Shown one piece after another: positions 16,045-23,276 of a stretch of DNA of 64,000 bases. This DNA is from Bradyrhizobium diazoefficiens (GTDB lineage: Bacteria > Pseudomonadota > Alphaproteobacteria > Rhizobiales > Xanthobacteraceae): assembly GCF_016612535.1 (NCBI RefSeq), contig NZ_JAENXS010000002.1, positions 434,001 through 498,000 of the forward strand. Reading direction: 5' to 3'. Position numbers and translations under genes: made by a program. The notes under the pieces are model-generated. The model was not told where the DNA came from, did no database searches, and was given only the letters and a program-made list of their open reading frames with translations. Numbering within the stretch: the stretch's first letter is position 1; each line of letters opens with the position of its first letter.

Positions 16045-16335
16045 CTACTCTGATCGCTCCTGCACCCGGGTCCGTCCGCTGGACGACCGTGACCGGGGCG
16101 CCGCACGCGGTTCCGGCGGGGCGGCGCGCCTGACCGCCTCGGCTTCGTGCTGTTCCTTGCGGGCCTTCCGCGCGTTTCGCATGGCGCGCTTGATGAAAGG
16201 GTGCTGCGAGTCCTCGGCGAAGAACAACACGACTTCGCAACCGGGACATTGCCTGGAATAGCCGTCCTGCAACCGTCCCGCGCGATCGCGAAACATCGTC
16301 TTGCAGCGCGTGCACTGGACCTGGACGAAGCTCAT
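16045..16335 (-). CDS. Small zinc-ribbon protein with basic tail
   Basis: A 96-residue protein starting MSFVQVQCTRCKTMF. Two CxxC knuckles (Cys8/Cys11 and Cys30/Cys33) make a compact zinc ribbon; the C-terminal half is rich in Arg, Glu and Ala and looks disordered and basic. Nucleic-acid binding is plausible but unproven. The gene converges with the LysR gene, with only 15 bp between stops. The frame is open further upstream, but conservation starts at this Met. Confidence 0.6.
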   Translation of the reverse strand: MSFVQVQCTRCKTMFRDRAGRLQDGYSRQCPGCEVVLFFAEDSQHPFIKRAMRNARKARKEQHEAEAVRRAAPPEPRAAPRSRSSSGRTRVQERSE

Positions 16336-16448
16336 ACGCCGATGACAATGACTATTGGAAATCGGCGGCCACGGTGAGCCGAATATCTGAAGAAAGCCTG
16401 AAGGCCGGCCTGATCTCACGCCCGACCCCCGCAACGAGGTGCGAACCG

Positions 16449-16688
16449 CTATTGTTTCGCCGCCATCGCGTCCAGGCAATGATTGAGATAGACGGTCCGG
16501 TCTCGCGGCAGCACTTTCTCCAGATCCGCCTTCAGGCCGCATTCGCGCTGACGGATCTGCTCGGCGCGGCGCTTCTCCGCAGCCTCGCGGTATTCGGGCG
16601 CAACCTTGGTGGGATCGACCAGCGCCTGGGCTCGGGCGGGAGCCGTCGCAAGGAGCGCGACGGCTGTGATGATAATGACCTGTTTCAA
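16449..16688 (-). CDS. Small secreted protein, TTG start
   Basis: A 79-residue protein read from a TTG start as MKQVIIITAVALLATAPARAQ, a clean signal peptide cleaved after ARA. A perfect GGAGG (16694-16698) lies five bases upstream of the TTG, which decides the start against upstream ATGs at 16739 and 16712. The mature part of about 58 residues is charged (EYREAAEKRRAEQIRQRE) with two cysteines that could form a disulphide. Function is unknown; it is probably periplasmic. Confidence 0.7.
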   Translation of the reverse strand: MKQVIIITAVALLATAPARAQALVDPTKVAPEYREAAEKRRAEQIRQRECGLKADLEKVLPRDRTVYLNHCLDAMAAKQ

Positions 16689-16749
16689 ATGAGCCTCCGT
16701 AGAAAGGCCCATCCTAGCGCCCGGTTTCGGAAGTCTCAACTGACGTCCG

Positions 16750-16992
16750 TTACTTCGTGGCGTGGTCGATCTTGTGCCCCAAATGGCCTGTGCCGTGATC
16801 GCGACGCAACTGGCTCAGCGACGTCTCGTTCAACTGACGCAAGACCTCGTTGAGTTCTGTCGTATCCGGATACCCGGCCGCAAAACCCTTTCCGTAAATC
16901 TTCCGCAATGTACTGAGCTGGGTGTTGCCGTGTTTCTTGCTGATTTCGCCATCCTTGTCCCGGTGGCGGCCATCCAGGCCCGGTTCCTTCAT
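16750..16992 (-). CDS. Conserved hypothetical protein
   Basis: An 80-residue soluble, charged protein starting MKEPGLDGRHRDKDGEISKKHGNT. The body (TLRKIYGKGFAAGYPDTTELNEVL and LNETSLSQLRRDHGTGHLGHKI) looks like two helices and resembles small uncharacterised proteins I have seen in Bradyrhizobium. GGGAGA lies just upstream of the chosen ATG; the frame is open 60 codons further but that part is low-complexity. No function can be assigned. Confidence 0.65.
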   Translation of the reverse strand: MKEPGLDGRHRDKDGEISKKHGNTQLSTLRKIYGKGFAAGYPDTTELNEVLRQLNETSLSQLRRDHGTGHLGHKIDHATK

Positions 16993-17205
16993 GTGTCTCT
17001 CCCGTGCGGCGTCTTGCGCGCCTGGAGGGAGCGTGCGCCCAAACGGGCTGATTGGCAACGGTGCACGCGCGGGAGTTGAGGGCCGGCTGATGGCGCCGCG
17101 CCAGCGTTGCTTTCGCGCGTCCATCTCGCAGCTGTGAAGCCGGGGCGGATTGCGTTGGAACAAGCGGCGCATCAGATGGAGCTAGCAGCGATGGGAGCTG
17201 ATCCG

Positions 17206-17424
17206 ATGCGCTCTATTTTGATTTTGGCCCTGAGTCTCTTGATTGTCCTGTGTACCTTTGCGAATGCCGCAACGCTGCGTCATGCGCGCGCGCGCCATCC
17301 GGCGGTGGAACGTCCGAGAGCGGATGCGACGTCTCGGGCACGCTTCGCGGTCCCCGGGTGGAGTGACGATGCAACGCAGCGGTGGCTGAACAACGCCTCG
17401 TCCAATGTCGGGCGGGGTGGCTAG
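17206..17424 (+). CDS. Small secreted hypothetical protein
   Basis: A 72-residue protein starting MRSILILALSLLIVLCTFANAATL, a strong signal peptide cleaved near NAA. GGGAG eight bases upstream of the ATG supports this start. The mature part is short, basic and His/Arg-rich (RHARARHPAVERPRA), then GWSDDATQRWLNNASS. It resembles a family of small secreted Bradyrhizobium proteins of unknown function. Probably periplasmic. Confidence 0.6.
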   Translation: MRSILILALSLLIVLCTFANAATLRHARARHPAVERPRADATSRARFAVPGWSDDATQRWLNNASSNVGRGG

Positions 17425-17463
17425 CGGAAATCAGCGCGGGTGATGTTTTCCGGTTGCCCGGTT

Positions 17464-17619
17464 CTATCTGGTTCGGTCGGCGATCCACAATCCGACGGCT
17501 CCGCCGAGGCCGCTGAGCAGGACACCGGAGTAGGACAGCATCCCGCCACCCCACAACGCGGGGACGAATCCCCCGATCGTTGAGCCGATCAGCATGGCAA
17601 GCCAATAACGCGATCGCAC
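17464..17619 (-). CDS. Small membrane protein (51 aa), GTG start
   Basis: A 51-residue hydrophobic protein starting at GTG, MRSRYWLAMLIG, with two predicted membrane helices (about 6-23, ending FVPALW, and 28-45, LLSGLGGAVGLWIA) and a basic C-terminus. AAGGA (17627-17631 region) lies six bases upstream of the GTG, a good ribosome site. The Gly-rich helices and short polar ends look like a real small membrane protein, and I recall similar 50-residue proteins in Bradyrhizobium. Function is unknown. Confidence 0.6.
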   Translation of the reverse strand: MRSRYWLAMLIGSTIGGFVPALWGGGMLSYSGVLLSGLGGAVGLWIADRTR

Positions 17620-17675
17620 GCGAGGTCCTTATCCAGAAGCCCGGGTGCTTCGAACGAGCGCCAGAGGCGGGGCGG

Positions 17676-17846
17676 CTAAGCGGCCTGCTCCTCGAACGAG
17701 GTGTAGACCCGGCCATTTGGATCAACGATCCGAACGTCCCAGCACCCGTCCTCGATCAGCTCCTTGGCTTTTTTGAGGGCGGCGGCGAGTGACAGCCGCT
17801 TGAGGCTGACGACGCCTGCCGTGTCGAAACCGTTGATTTCAAACAT
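17676..17846 (-). CDS. Small hypothetical protein (56 aa)
   Basis: A 56-residue protein starting MFEINGFDTAGVVSLKRLS. GGAGG lies six bases upstream of the ATG. The sequence predicts beta-alpha-beta (LKRLSLAAALKKAKELIEDGCWDVRIVDPNGRVYTSF would be split over helix and strands), a shape of small soluble domains that bind another protein. No known family was recognised. The frame stays open upstream but without a ribosome site. Confidence 0.6.
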   Translation of the reverse strand: MFEINGFDTAGVVSLKRLSLAAALKKAKELIEDGCWDVRIVDPNGRVYTSFEEQAA

Positions 17847-18126
17847 GCCGTTCCTCCCGTTTTGTCGAATCCTACACCTTTCCGGCGGGTTGTCTTCCAG
17901 CTTTTTGGCGGGGCTCATGGAACGTGAAGCCTGCGATGGCACTCCATCGCACGGCCCCCGTAGTCGGCCGGGGTGGCTGGACATGCCAGGCGGCCACGTC
18001 GCTAACGTGGAATTAATCCGAAAAGCTCACAATTTTAGGCAGTTGTAAGTGGGTGCTGCGTAAGGGAGGCGTCGCGAGGACGTTCCGGCGACGGCTTCCT
18101 TTTGCTCGCTCATGAGGTCAATGCGT

Positions 18127-18795
18127 ATGACCACGACATCCGAAACGCTGGGCTTTGCCGAGCACCTCGACGCTGCAGCACTTGCAGCCGCGGCATTCGG
18201 ACCCGAAGCCGAACACGAAGTCCTGGAAGCTCCGGCATCGGGCAAGCAATCCAGCCGGAAATCGGTCCTGGCACTGTCGGTGTGCGCCTTGGCCATCAAT
18301 GGCGCGGCGGCCATCTATACATTGCCGTTCGATCTTCCGTCGCCGAACATCAGCAGTTTGGCCGCGCTGCTTCCGAGACGGGAAGCTGTCGCGCCAAAAC
18401 CGGATCCGATTGTCGCTGCCTTGAAGGACATTCAGTCGGCCCAGCAACAGCAGGCCGCCTCGCTGCGGGAGATCAATTCCTCGTTGCAGCAGAATACGGC
18501 TCTGCGGCAGCAGGATTCAACGGTTCTCGTGTCTCTCCGACAGAGCATCACGGACGAACGGGGCGACGTGAGGAAGATATCGCCGCAGCTTTCGACGCTG
18601 ATCGCGAAGATCGACTCGCTGCAAAGTACAATGACTTCGGACGTCACATCTTCGATTCGAAGAGCGCATGCTCGTTACGGACTGTCCGCAGCGATGCGCA
18701 AACGAATGGCTCGGCAGTCGAAATCTGCAGGGCCCGTTTCGGTTGGAGGAGCGCCGCTGAGTGTGCCGGCGACAGTTTCAGCTCCGGAAAGCTGA
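18127..18795 (+). CDS. Single-pass membrane protein with coiled-coil region
   Basis: A 222-residue protein. The N-terminal 50 residues are Ala/Glu-rich and cytoplasmic; one membrane helix follows (VLALSVCALAINGAAAIYTL, about 52-71), then a long Gln-rich helical region (DIQSAQQQQAASLREINSSLQQNT) that could form a coiled coil in the periplasm, and a basic tail. The chosen Met has GAGGT about eight bases upstream; in-frame ATGs at 18112 and 18121 are less well placed. No family was recognised; the pattern suggests a structural or scaffold role at the envelope. Confidence 0.65.
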   Translation: MTTTSETLGFAEHLDAAALAAAAFGPEAEHEVLEAPASGKQSSRKSVLALSVCALAINGAAAIYTLPFDLPSPNISSLAALLPRREAVAPKPDPIVAALKDIQSAQQQQAASLREINSSLQQNTALRQQDSTVLVSLRQSITDERGDVRKISPQLSTLIAKIDSLQSTMTSDVTSSIRRAHARYGLSAAMRKRMARQSKSAGPVSVGGAPLSVPATVSAPES

Positions 18796-18907
18796 AGAAG
18801 CTCATGCAAAATCGCTTGGGATTGCGGCCGTGCTAACCTTGCGCGCCGGTTGGGTGTGAGGCTGCATCGATGAATGACATTCTGTGAAATGGTCGCGCCG
18901 ACGGAAC

Positions 18908-19138
18908 TTAACCGGCTGCCGCTCGTCGCAAGTGTGAGGGAACGGGGATCGGCCGATGCTCTTCCTCGGCAGCCTCGATCCAACAGCTGATTGCATCCTG
19001 CACGTTTTGCACCGCTTCGGATTCGGTGGCGCCATCGGACATGCAACCGGGAAGATCAGGCACGGTCGCGACAAATCCGCCGCCGTCTTCCTCCGGAAGC
19101 GAGTCAATGATGATTGTGTAGTGAGGACGCTCGCCCAT
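18908..19138 (-). CDS. HicB family antitoxin, apparently orphan
   Basis: A 76-residue HicB-type protein (partial RNase H fold): MGERPHYTIIIDSLPEEDGGGFVATVPDLPGC with the GFVATVPDLPGC core, then ATESEAVQNVQDAISCWIEAAEE and a PVP tail. HicB neutralises the HicA mRNA interferase and often represses its own operon, but here there is no C-terminal DNA-binding domain and no hicA on either side (67 bp to the tRNA upstream, no HicA-like frame downstream). It may be a stand-alone HicB-like protein or a relic. It lies beside tRNA-Lys. Confidence 0.8.
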   Translation of the reverse strand: MGERPHYTIIIDSLPEEDGGGFVATVPDLPGCMSDGATESEAVQNVQDAISCWIEAAEEEHRPIPVPSHLRRAAAG

Positions 19139-19205
19139 GTGGTCTCAGTCTCGCAGGAACATTGTCGGAGGCGTCTTCGATGCTGAGCTGCTTTGCACGG
19201 ACCGT

Positions 19206-19281
19206 TGGTGAGCGCGCTGGGGCTCGAACCCAGGACCCCGTGATTAAAAGTCACGTGCTCTACCGGCTGAGCTACGCGCTC
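19206..19281 (-). tRNA. tRNA-Lys (anticodon TTT)
   Basis: Read on the minus strand, the 7-bp acceptor stem GAGCGCG/CGCGCTC closes perfectly, with discriminator A and an encoded CCA (19206-19208). The D-arm starts TAGCTCAG, the anticodon loop is CTTTTAA with anticodon TTT, and the T-arm carries GGTTCGAGCCC. The gene is 76 nt including CCA. No other tRNA was seen in the window. Confidence 0.95.
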
Positions 19282-19533
19282 CCATGGCCGCTGATGGCTT
19301 TGAAGTCGATCGCCATCGTCTCGGTCATCTGGAAAAGCATGACTTGGCGTTGCGGGGAAAACCGAACGTTTCCGGGTCATGCTTTCGGCCCGCGCTGTGT
19401 AGGGGGATGGGGCGCGGAGGTCAATAGCGCGAGTGGCTGCCGCGGATAGTAGTGCGGGCGGAGATTCTTCCGCTGTTTCCGCTGCTTAACTGGGGACTTT
19501 CACCTGGATTGGTGGCCGTCGTCCACGTCGAAG

Positions 19534-22194
19534 TCAGTTCGCCTCCCGCCGCACCTCGCTCGGCACTGGCTGCGCGTTACCAGGCGTCGGCAGGGCAACC
19601 GGGCGCAGGCCGATCAGCTCGGCGGTGCGGATCGCGCCGTCGCGCCAGAACTGGAACGAGTTGATGCGGCTGAGCTCGAGGATGGCGATCGCGACCGCGG
19701 CCAGGAACGGCAAGCTCTGCAGCACCAGGACGCCGGCGAAGATGTAGATCTCGGTGATCTGCCTGAAATTGTTGGAGGCAATCAGCACGCCGGCGCCGAT
19801 CAGGAGCAGAGCGCCGATCACGGCCTCCCAGAACGCCTGGAACTCGATCGACATCCTGGACAGGCCGCCCTTGGAGGTGCGCGCGAACGCGATGTGCTCC
19901 GTAATCAGGCCTTGCGCGACCGCGCGCGAGACCGTCCACTGCACGCTCATCGCGGCGATCATGGCGCCCATCATCTGGCCGGGTTTGATCGCGACGCGCG
20001 CGCGGTACATCGACAGGAAATGCGCGAGCGAGACGATGAAGGCGCCGATGATCGGCAGCGTCAGAATCTTGTCGGGGATGGCGATGTCGGCGAAGGCGAC
20101 GATCGGCACCCAGATGAGGTTGAGTAGCGCCACGACCACGCCAAGGCTTTCGGCCCCGAGCCAGTTCAGCCAGCCCAGGCCGTATTCGCGCTTCTGGTCC
20201 GAGGTCAGCCGGCTTCTCCCGGGCAGGAACTGCCGCCAGTGCTTCTTCACGATCTGGAGGCCACCATAGGCCCAGCGATGACGTTGCTTCTTGAAGGCCT
20301 CGTAGGTGTCGGGCAGCAGCCCCTTGCCGTAGCGATGGTTGGTGTAGTGGGTGGTCCAGCCGAGCTCCTGGATCGCAAGTCCGAGATCCGAATCTTCGCA
20401 GATCGTGTCGCTCGACCAGCCGCCGGCCATGTCCATCGCGGCGCGGCGGATCAGGCACATCGTGCCGTGGACGATGACGGCGTTGAGCTCGTTGCGCTGG
20501 ACCATGCCGATGTCGAAGAAGCCGGCATATTCGCCGTTCATGATGTAGTGCATGATCGACAGATCGCCGTCGCGGTGTTCCTGCGGCGCCTGCACCAGGC
20601 CGACGCTCGGATCGGCGAAGACCGGCACGAGGTCCTTCAGCCAGTCGGGTTCGACGACATAGTCGGCATCGAGGATGCCGATAATCTCGGCATCCACGGC
20701 GGTGCGGTCCATGGCGATGCGCAGGGCGCCTGCCTTGAAGCCCTTCACCTTCTCGGCATTGATGAACTTGAAGCGTTCACCGAGCGCGCGGCAATGGTCC
20801 TGGATCGGCTGCCAGAACGCGGGATCCGGCGTGTTGTTGATGATGACCACGCATTCGTAGTTCGGATAGTCGAGCCGCGCCAGCGCATCGAGCGTCTGCT
20901 TCAGCATCTCGACCGGCTCGGAATACGCCGGAATGTGGATCGAGACTTTCGGGTAATAATTCTCGGGCACGTTCTCGATCGGCTTGCTCTTGGCGAGCAG
21001 CCGCCGTGGCGGCCGGCCGAGGGCAACGGCTGCGACTTCGTCGATGCGCGCCATCGCGATCAGAACAAGAGGAACAAGGAGGATCATGCCGAGCGTCAGC
21101 GCGAAAGCTGATCCGAACAGGAAGTAGTGTCCATTCCAATAGCCGAACACGGTCGCGGCCCAGGCGCCGACGCCGTTGGCGGTGACTGAGAGCAGGAAGG
21201 CCTGTTTCGCGGTCGGCTGCTCCAGCCGCAGGATCGGCAGCGACAGCAGAATGCCGACCAGGAGCGCGATCGTCATCAGCTTCCAATAATCAGGGTTTTC
21301 GACCGGGCCGGTCCAGGCGAATTTCGGCTCGCGGCTGGCGTTGAGGATGCCCCAGTAAGGACCGACACCGCCTTCGAAGAACTTCCAGGGCTGATCGATC
21401 GCCTCGACGATGTTGTAGTCCATGCCGAGCGCTCCGGCGCGGCTGACGAAATTGCGCAGCGTGAGCGCCTGCTGGAACGCACCGGGGTCAGCATTGCGCA
21501 AGTTATAGCCGGCGCTCGGCCAGCCAAACTCGGCGATCACGATGCGCTTGCCCGGGAACTGATTGCGCAGCAAATTGTAGCGGTCGACGGCCTGGTCGAC
21601 GGCCTGGTCCGAGCGGAAATTTTCCCAATAGGGCAGGACGTGGGCAGCGATAAAATCGACGTTGGAGGCAAGGTCGGGGTTGTCGCGCCAGATGTTCCAG
21701 ATCTCGCCGGTGGTGACGGGAACGTGGACCGCGCTCTTCACCCGCTTGATCAACTCGATGAGGTCTTCGATCTTCTGCTCGCCGCGGTAGATCACCTCGT
21801 TGCCGACGACGACGCCGTTGACGTTGCTGTTCTTGCGGGCGAGCTCGATGGCGGCCTTGATCTCGCGCTCGTTGCGGTCGGGATCCTTGTCGATCCAGGC
21901 GCCGACGGTGACCTTGAGGCCGAACTCGGCGGCGATCGGCGGCACCAGCTCGTTGCCTTCCGTCGCGGAGTAGGACCGGATCGCGCGCGTGATGGTCGAG
22001 AGCTTCTTCATGTCCGCGCGAATCTTTTCGGGGTCGACGTTGTTGTCGACGACGTGTCCCGGTTCGAACGGCGTATAGGACAGGCTGGGCAGCAGACCCT
22101 TGAAATCCGGTGCGGGCTCCTTGTCGCGCAAGACTCCCCAGAGGCCGGCGTGGAGCACGGACACGAGCAACAGAACGGCGGCGACAACGCGCAT
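19534..22194 (-). CDS. ndvB: Cyclic beta-(1,3)-glucan synthase NdvB (GH17-GT2 fusion)
   Basis: An 886-residue inner-membrane enzyme. After an N-terminal hydrophobic anchor, residues about 35-300 form a GH17-like domain with both acidic residues kept (E133 in VVGNEVIYRGE, E222 in IAEFGWPSAG). Two or more membrane helices (about 305-385) lead to a GT2 domain: D509xD511 in ILDADYV, E600-D601 in TICEDSD, and QRHRW at 637-641. Further membrane helices end the protein. This is the layout of Bradyrhizobium NdvB, which polymerises UDP-glucose into cyclic beta-(1,3),(1,6)-glucan needed for osmotic adaptation and nodulation. ndvD and ndvC lie next to it, as described for B. japonicum. Confidence 0.9.
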   Translation of the reverse strand: MRVVAAVLLLVSVLHAGLWGVLRDKEPAPDFKGLLPSLSYTPFEPGHVVDNNVDPEKIRADMKKLSTITRAIRSYSATEGNELVPPIAAEFGLKVTVGAWIDKDPDRNEREIKAAIELARKNSNVNGVVVGNEVIYRGEQKIEDLIELIKRVKSAVHVPVTTGEIWNIWRDNPDLASNVDFIAAHVLPYWENFRSDQAVDQAVDRYNLLRNQFPGKRIVIAEFGWPSAGYNLRNADPGAFQQALTLRNFVSRAGALGMDYNIVEAIDQPWKFFEGGVGPYWGILNASREPKFAWTGPVENPDYWKLMTIALLVGILLSLPILRLEQPTAKQAFLLSVTANGVGAWAATVFGYWNGHYFLFGSAFALTLGMILLVPLVLIAMARIDEVAAVALGRPPRRLLAKSKPIENVPENYYPKVSIHIPAYSEPVEMLKQTLDALARLDYPNYECVVIINNTPDPAFWQPIQDHCRALGERFKFINAEKVKGFKAGALRIAMDRTAVDAEIIGILDADYVVEPDWLKDLVPVFADPSVGLVQAPQEHRDGDLSIMHYIMNGEYAGFFDIGMVQRNELNAVIVHGTMCLIRRAAMDMAGGWSSDTICEDSDLGLAIQELGWTTHYTNHRYGKGLLPDTYEAFKKQRHRWAYGGLQIVKKHWRQFLPGRSRLTSDQKREYGLGWLNWLGAESLGVVVALLNLIWVPIVAFADIAIPDKILTLPIIGAFIVSLAHFLSMYRARVAIKPGQMMGAMIAAMSVQWTVSRAVAQGLITEHIAFARTSKGGLSRMSIEFQAFWEAVIGALLLIGAGVLIASNNFRQITEIYIFAGVLVLQSLPFLAAVAIAILELSRINSFQFWRDGAIRTAELIGLRPVALPTPGNAQPVPSEVRREAN

Positions 22195-22304
22195 CGCGGC
22201 TAAACCAAAAGGGGCTGAGTTGGCAGGGCTGCGGATCCGACCCCAAGATCCGACCGAGTCCGCGGCAAATGGAGCATACCTCTGCCGCGCGGTTTCACAA
22301 CAGT

Positions 22305-22332
22305 CATGGCCTCATGTCCTTATGAGGGCATG
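22305..22332. other. Imperfect 11-bp hairpin between ndvD and ndvB
   Basis: CATGGCCTCAT (22305-22315) and ATGAGGGCATG (22322-22332) pair with one mismatch around a 6-nt loop, in the 215-bp gap between the ndvD stop and the ndvB start. No T-run follows on either strand. It may modulate read-through or mRNA stability between the two glucan genes. Confidence 0.35.
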
Positions 22333-22409
22333 GCCATTTTGGGAGCGTGGCAGTGCCAACAGCAGATATCGCCGATCGTTCCTGAACGGAGGCTGAAGCC
22401 GGGCTGCGG

Positions 22410-23003
22410 CTATTTGGGCGGTGCCGGCGTCGGGCTGGCCGCGGGCGAAGGGCTCGCTGTCGACTGCGGCTGTGGGGCTCCGGTGGTCGGTGCGGGCGAA
22501 GACGAGGCGGCCGCGGATGTCTGCTGCGGCTGCGCAGCCGGGTTGATCCAGCAGGCTTGGGTCAGATTATTCAGGCTGTTCGGAACCTTGTCGTCGATCT
22601 GGGTAAGGAAGCGGGTCAGGCAGCGGAACGCGGCCTGGATGTGGCCGCCGGGGCAGCCGAAGCGGTCGTAGAGGTCGATGTGGCGGAACGCGGTATCGAG
22701 GTCATCCCTGTACATCAACTGAACCGCGCGACGGCCGAGCCAGACGCATTCAGGGTTGCCGGCCGGACCATTAATGGTGCGGGCAGCTTCAGCGAACTCG
22801 TCGATCCGCTTCTGGTTCTGGTTGGCATCCTTAGCGGAGTCGGTAGCCTGCGCCGCCGGCTGCTTGGCTTGGTCGGGGGCGGGCGTTCCGCTCTGGGCGG
22901 AGGTGCTACCGAGACCGGCCAGGAGGACAAGGGAAGAGACGGCCAAAGTGGCCGCGAACTGCCGCAGGACCGCATTTCGTAACTCGAACACCCGTCGCCG
23001 CAT
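22410..23003 (-). CDS. ndvD: Beta-(1,3),(1,6)-glucan biosynthesis protein NdvD-like
   Basis: A 197-residue protein with an N-terminal hydrophobic segment (about 17-36, LAVSSLVLLAGLG, signal or anchor), a low-complexity Pro/Gln/Ala linker, a compact central region with four cysteines (PECVWLG, RFGCPGG, AFRCLTRF, TQACWINP) and a Pro/Ser-rich tail. In B. japonicum the gene between ndvB and ndvC, ndvD, is needed for glucan synthesis in vivo but not for in vitro polymerisation; position and the single membrane segment fit. The published product is somewhat larger, so the match is by place and general shape. Likely a periplasmic accessory factor. Confidence 0.7.
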   Translation of the reverse strand: MRRRVFELRNAVLRQFAATLAVSSLVLLAGLGSTSAQSGTPAPDQAKQPAAQATDSAKDANQNQKRIDEFAEAARTINGPAGNPECVWLGRRAVQLMYRDDLDTAFRHIDLYDRFGCPGGHIQAAFRCLTRFLTQIDDKVPNSLNNLTQACWINPAAQPQQTSAAASSSPAPTTGAPQPQSTASPSPAASPTPAPPK

Positions 23004-23262
23004 GAATTCCCCAATTGCTCAGCCGTCCGCCCACGCGGGAGGACCTCGCGGACGCCGATGTGATGGCGTCCAAATGGGTCTCCAATGCGGCGGAAAATTC
23101 CCGGAGAATCCCATGGCCTGTATTTGAATTTTTGTCCAGCAAAGTCACGATCCTAGGGTCCGGTCGAACGGCCACAGCCCAATTCGCCGGGGAGAGCGAG
23201 CACCTCGCCTACGTCCCCCCTTGGCAGATGGCGTGCGAGCAGGTAATCGACGGGCCCTTCGC

Positions 23263-23268
23263 GGAGGA
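23263..23268 (+). promoter_or_regulatory. Ribosome binding site GGAGGA for ndvC
   Basis: GGAGGA lies eight bases before an ATT codon at 23277 in the ndvC frame. No ATG, GTG or TTG occurs in that frame between the preceding stop (23244) and the GTG at 23334, and that GTG has no comparable site. The site therefore favours an ATT start. Confidence 0.5.
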
Positions 23269-23276
23269 CGGAACCG

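Noticed and set aside
18800..18907. Possible hicA remnant downstream of HicB
   Set aside because: The minus-strand translation shows no HicA core motif and no start; similarity was too weak to call.
18900..18930. EcfG-type stress promoter (GGAAC and a spaced CGTC)
   Set aside because: The -10 element does not match CGTT and no plus-strand gene follows.
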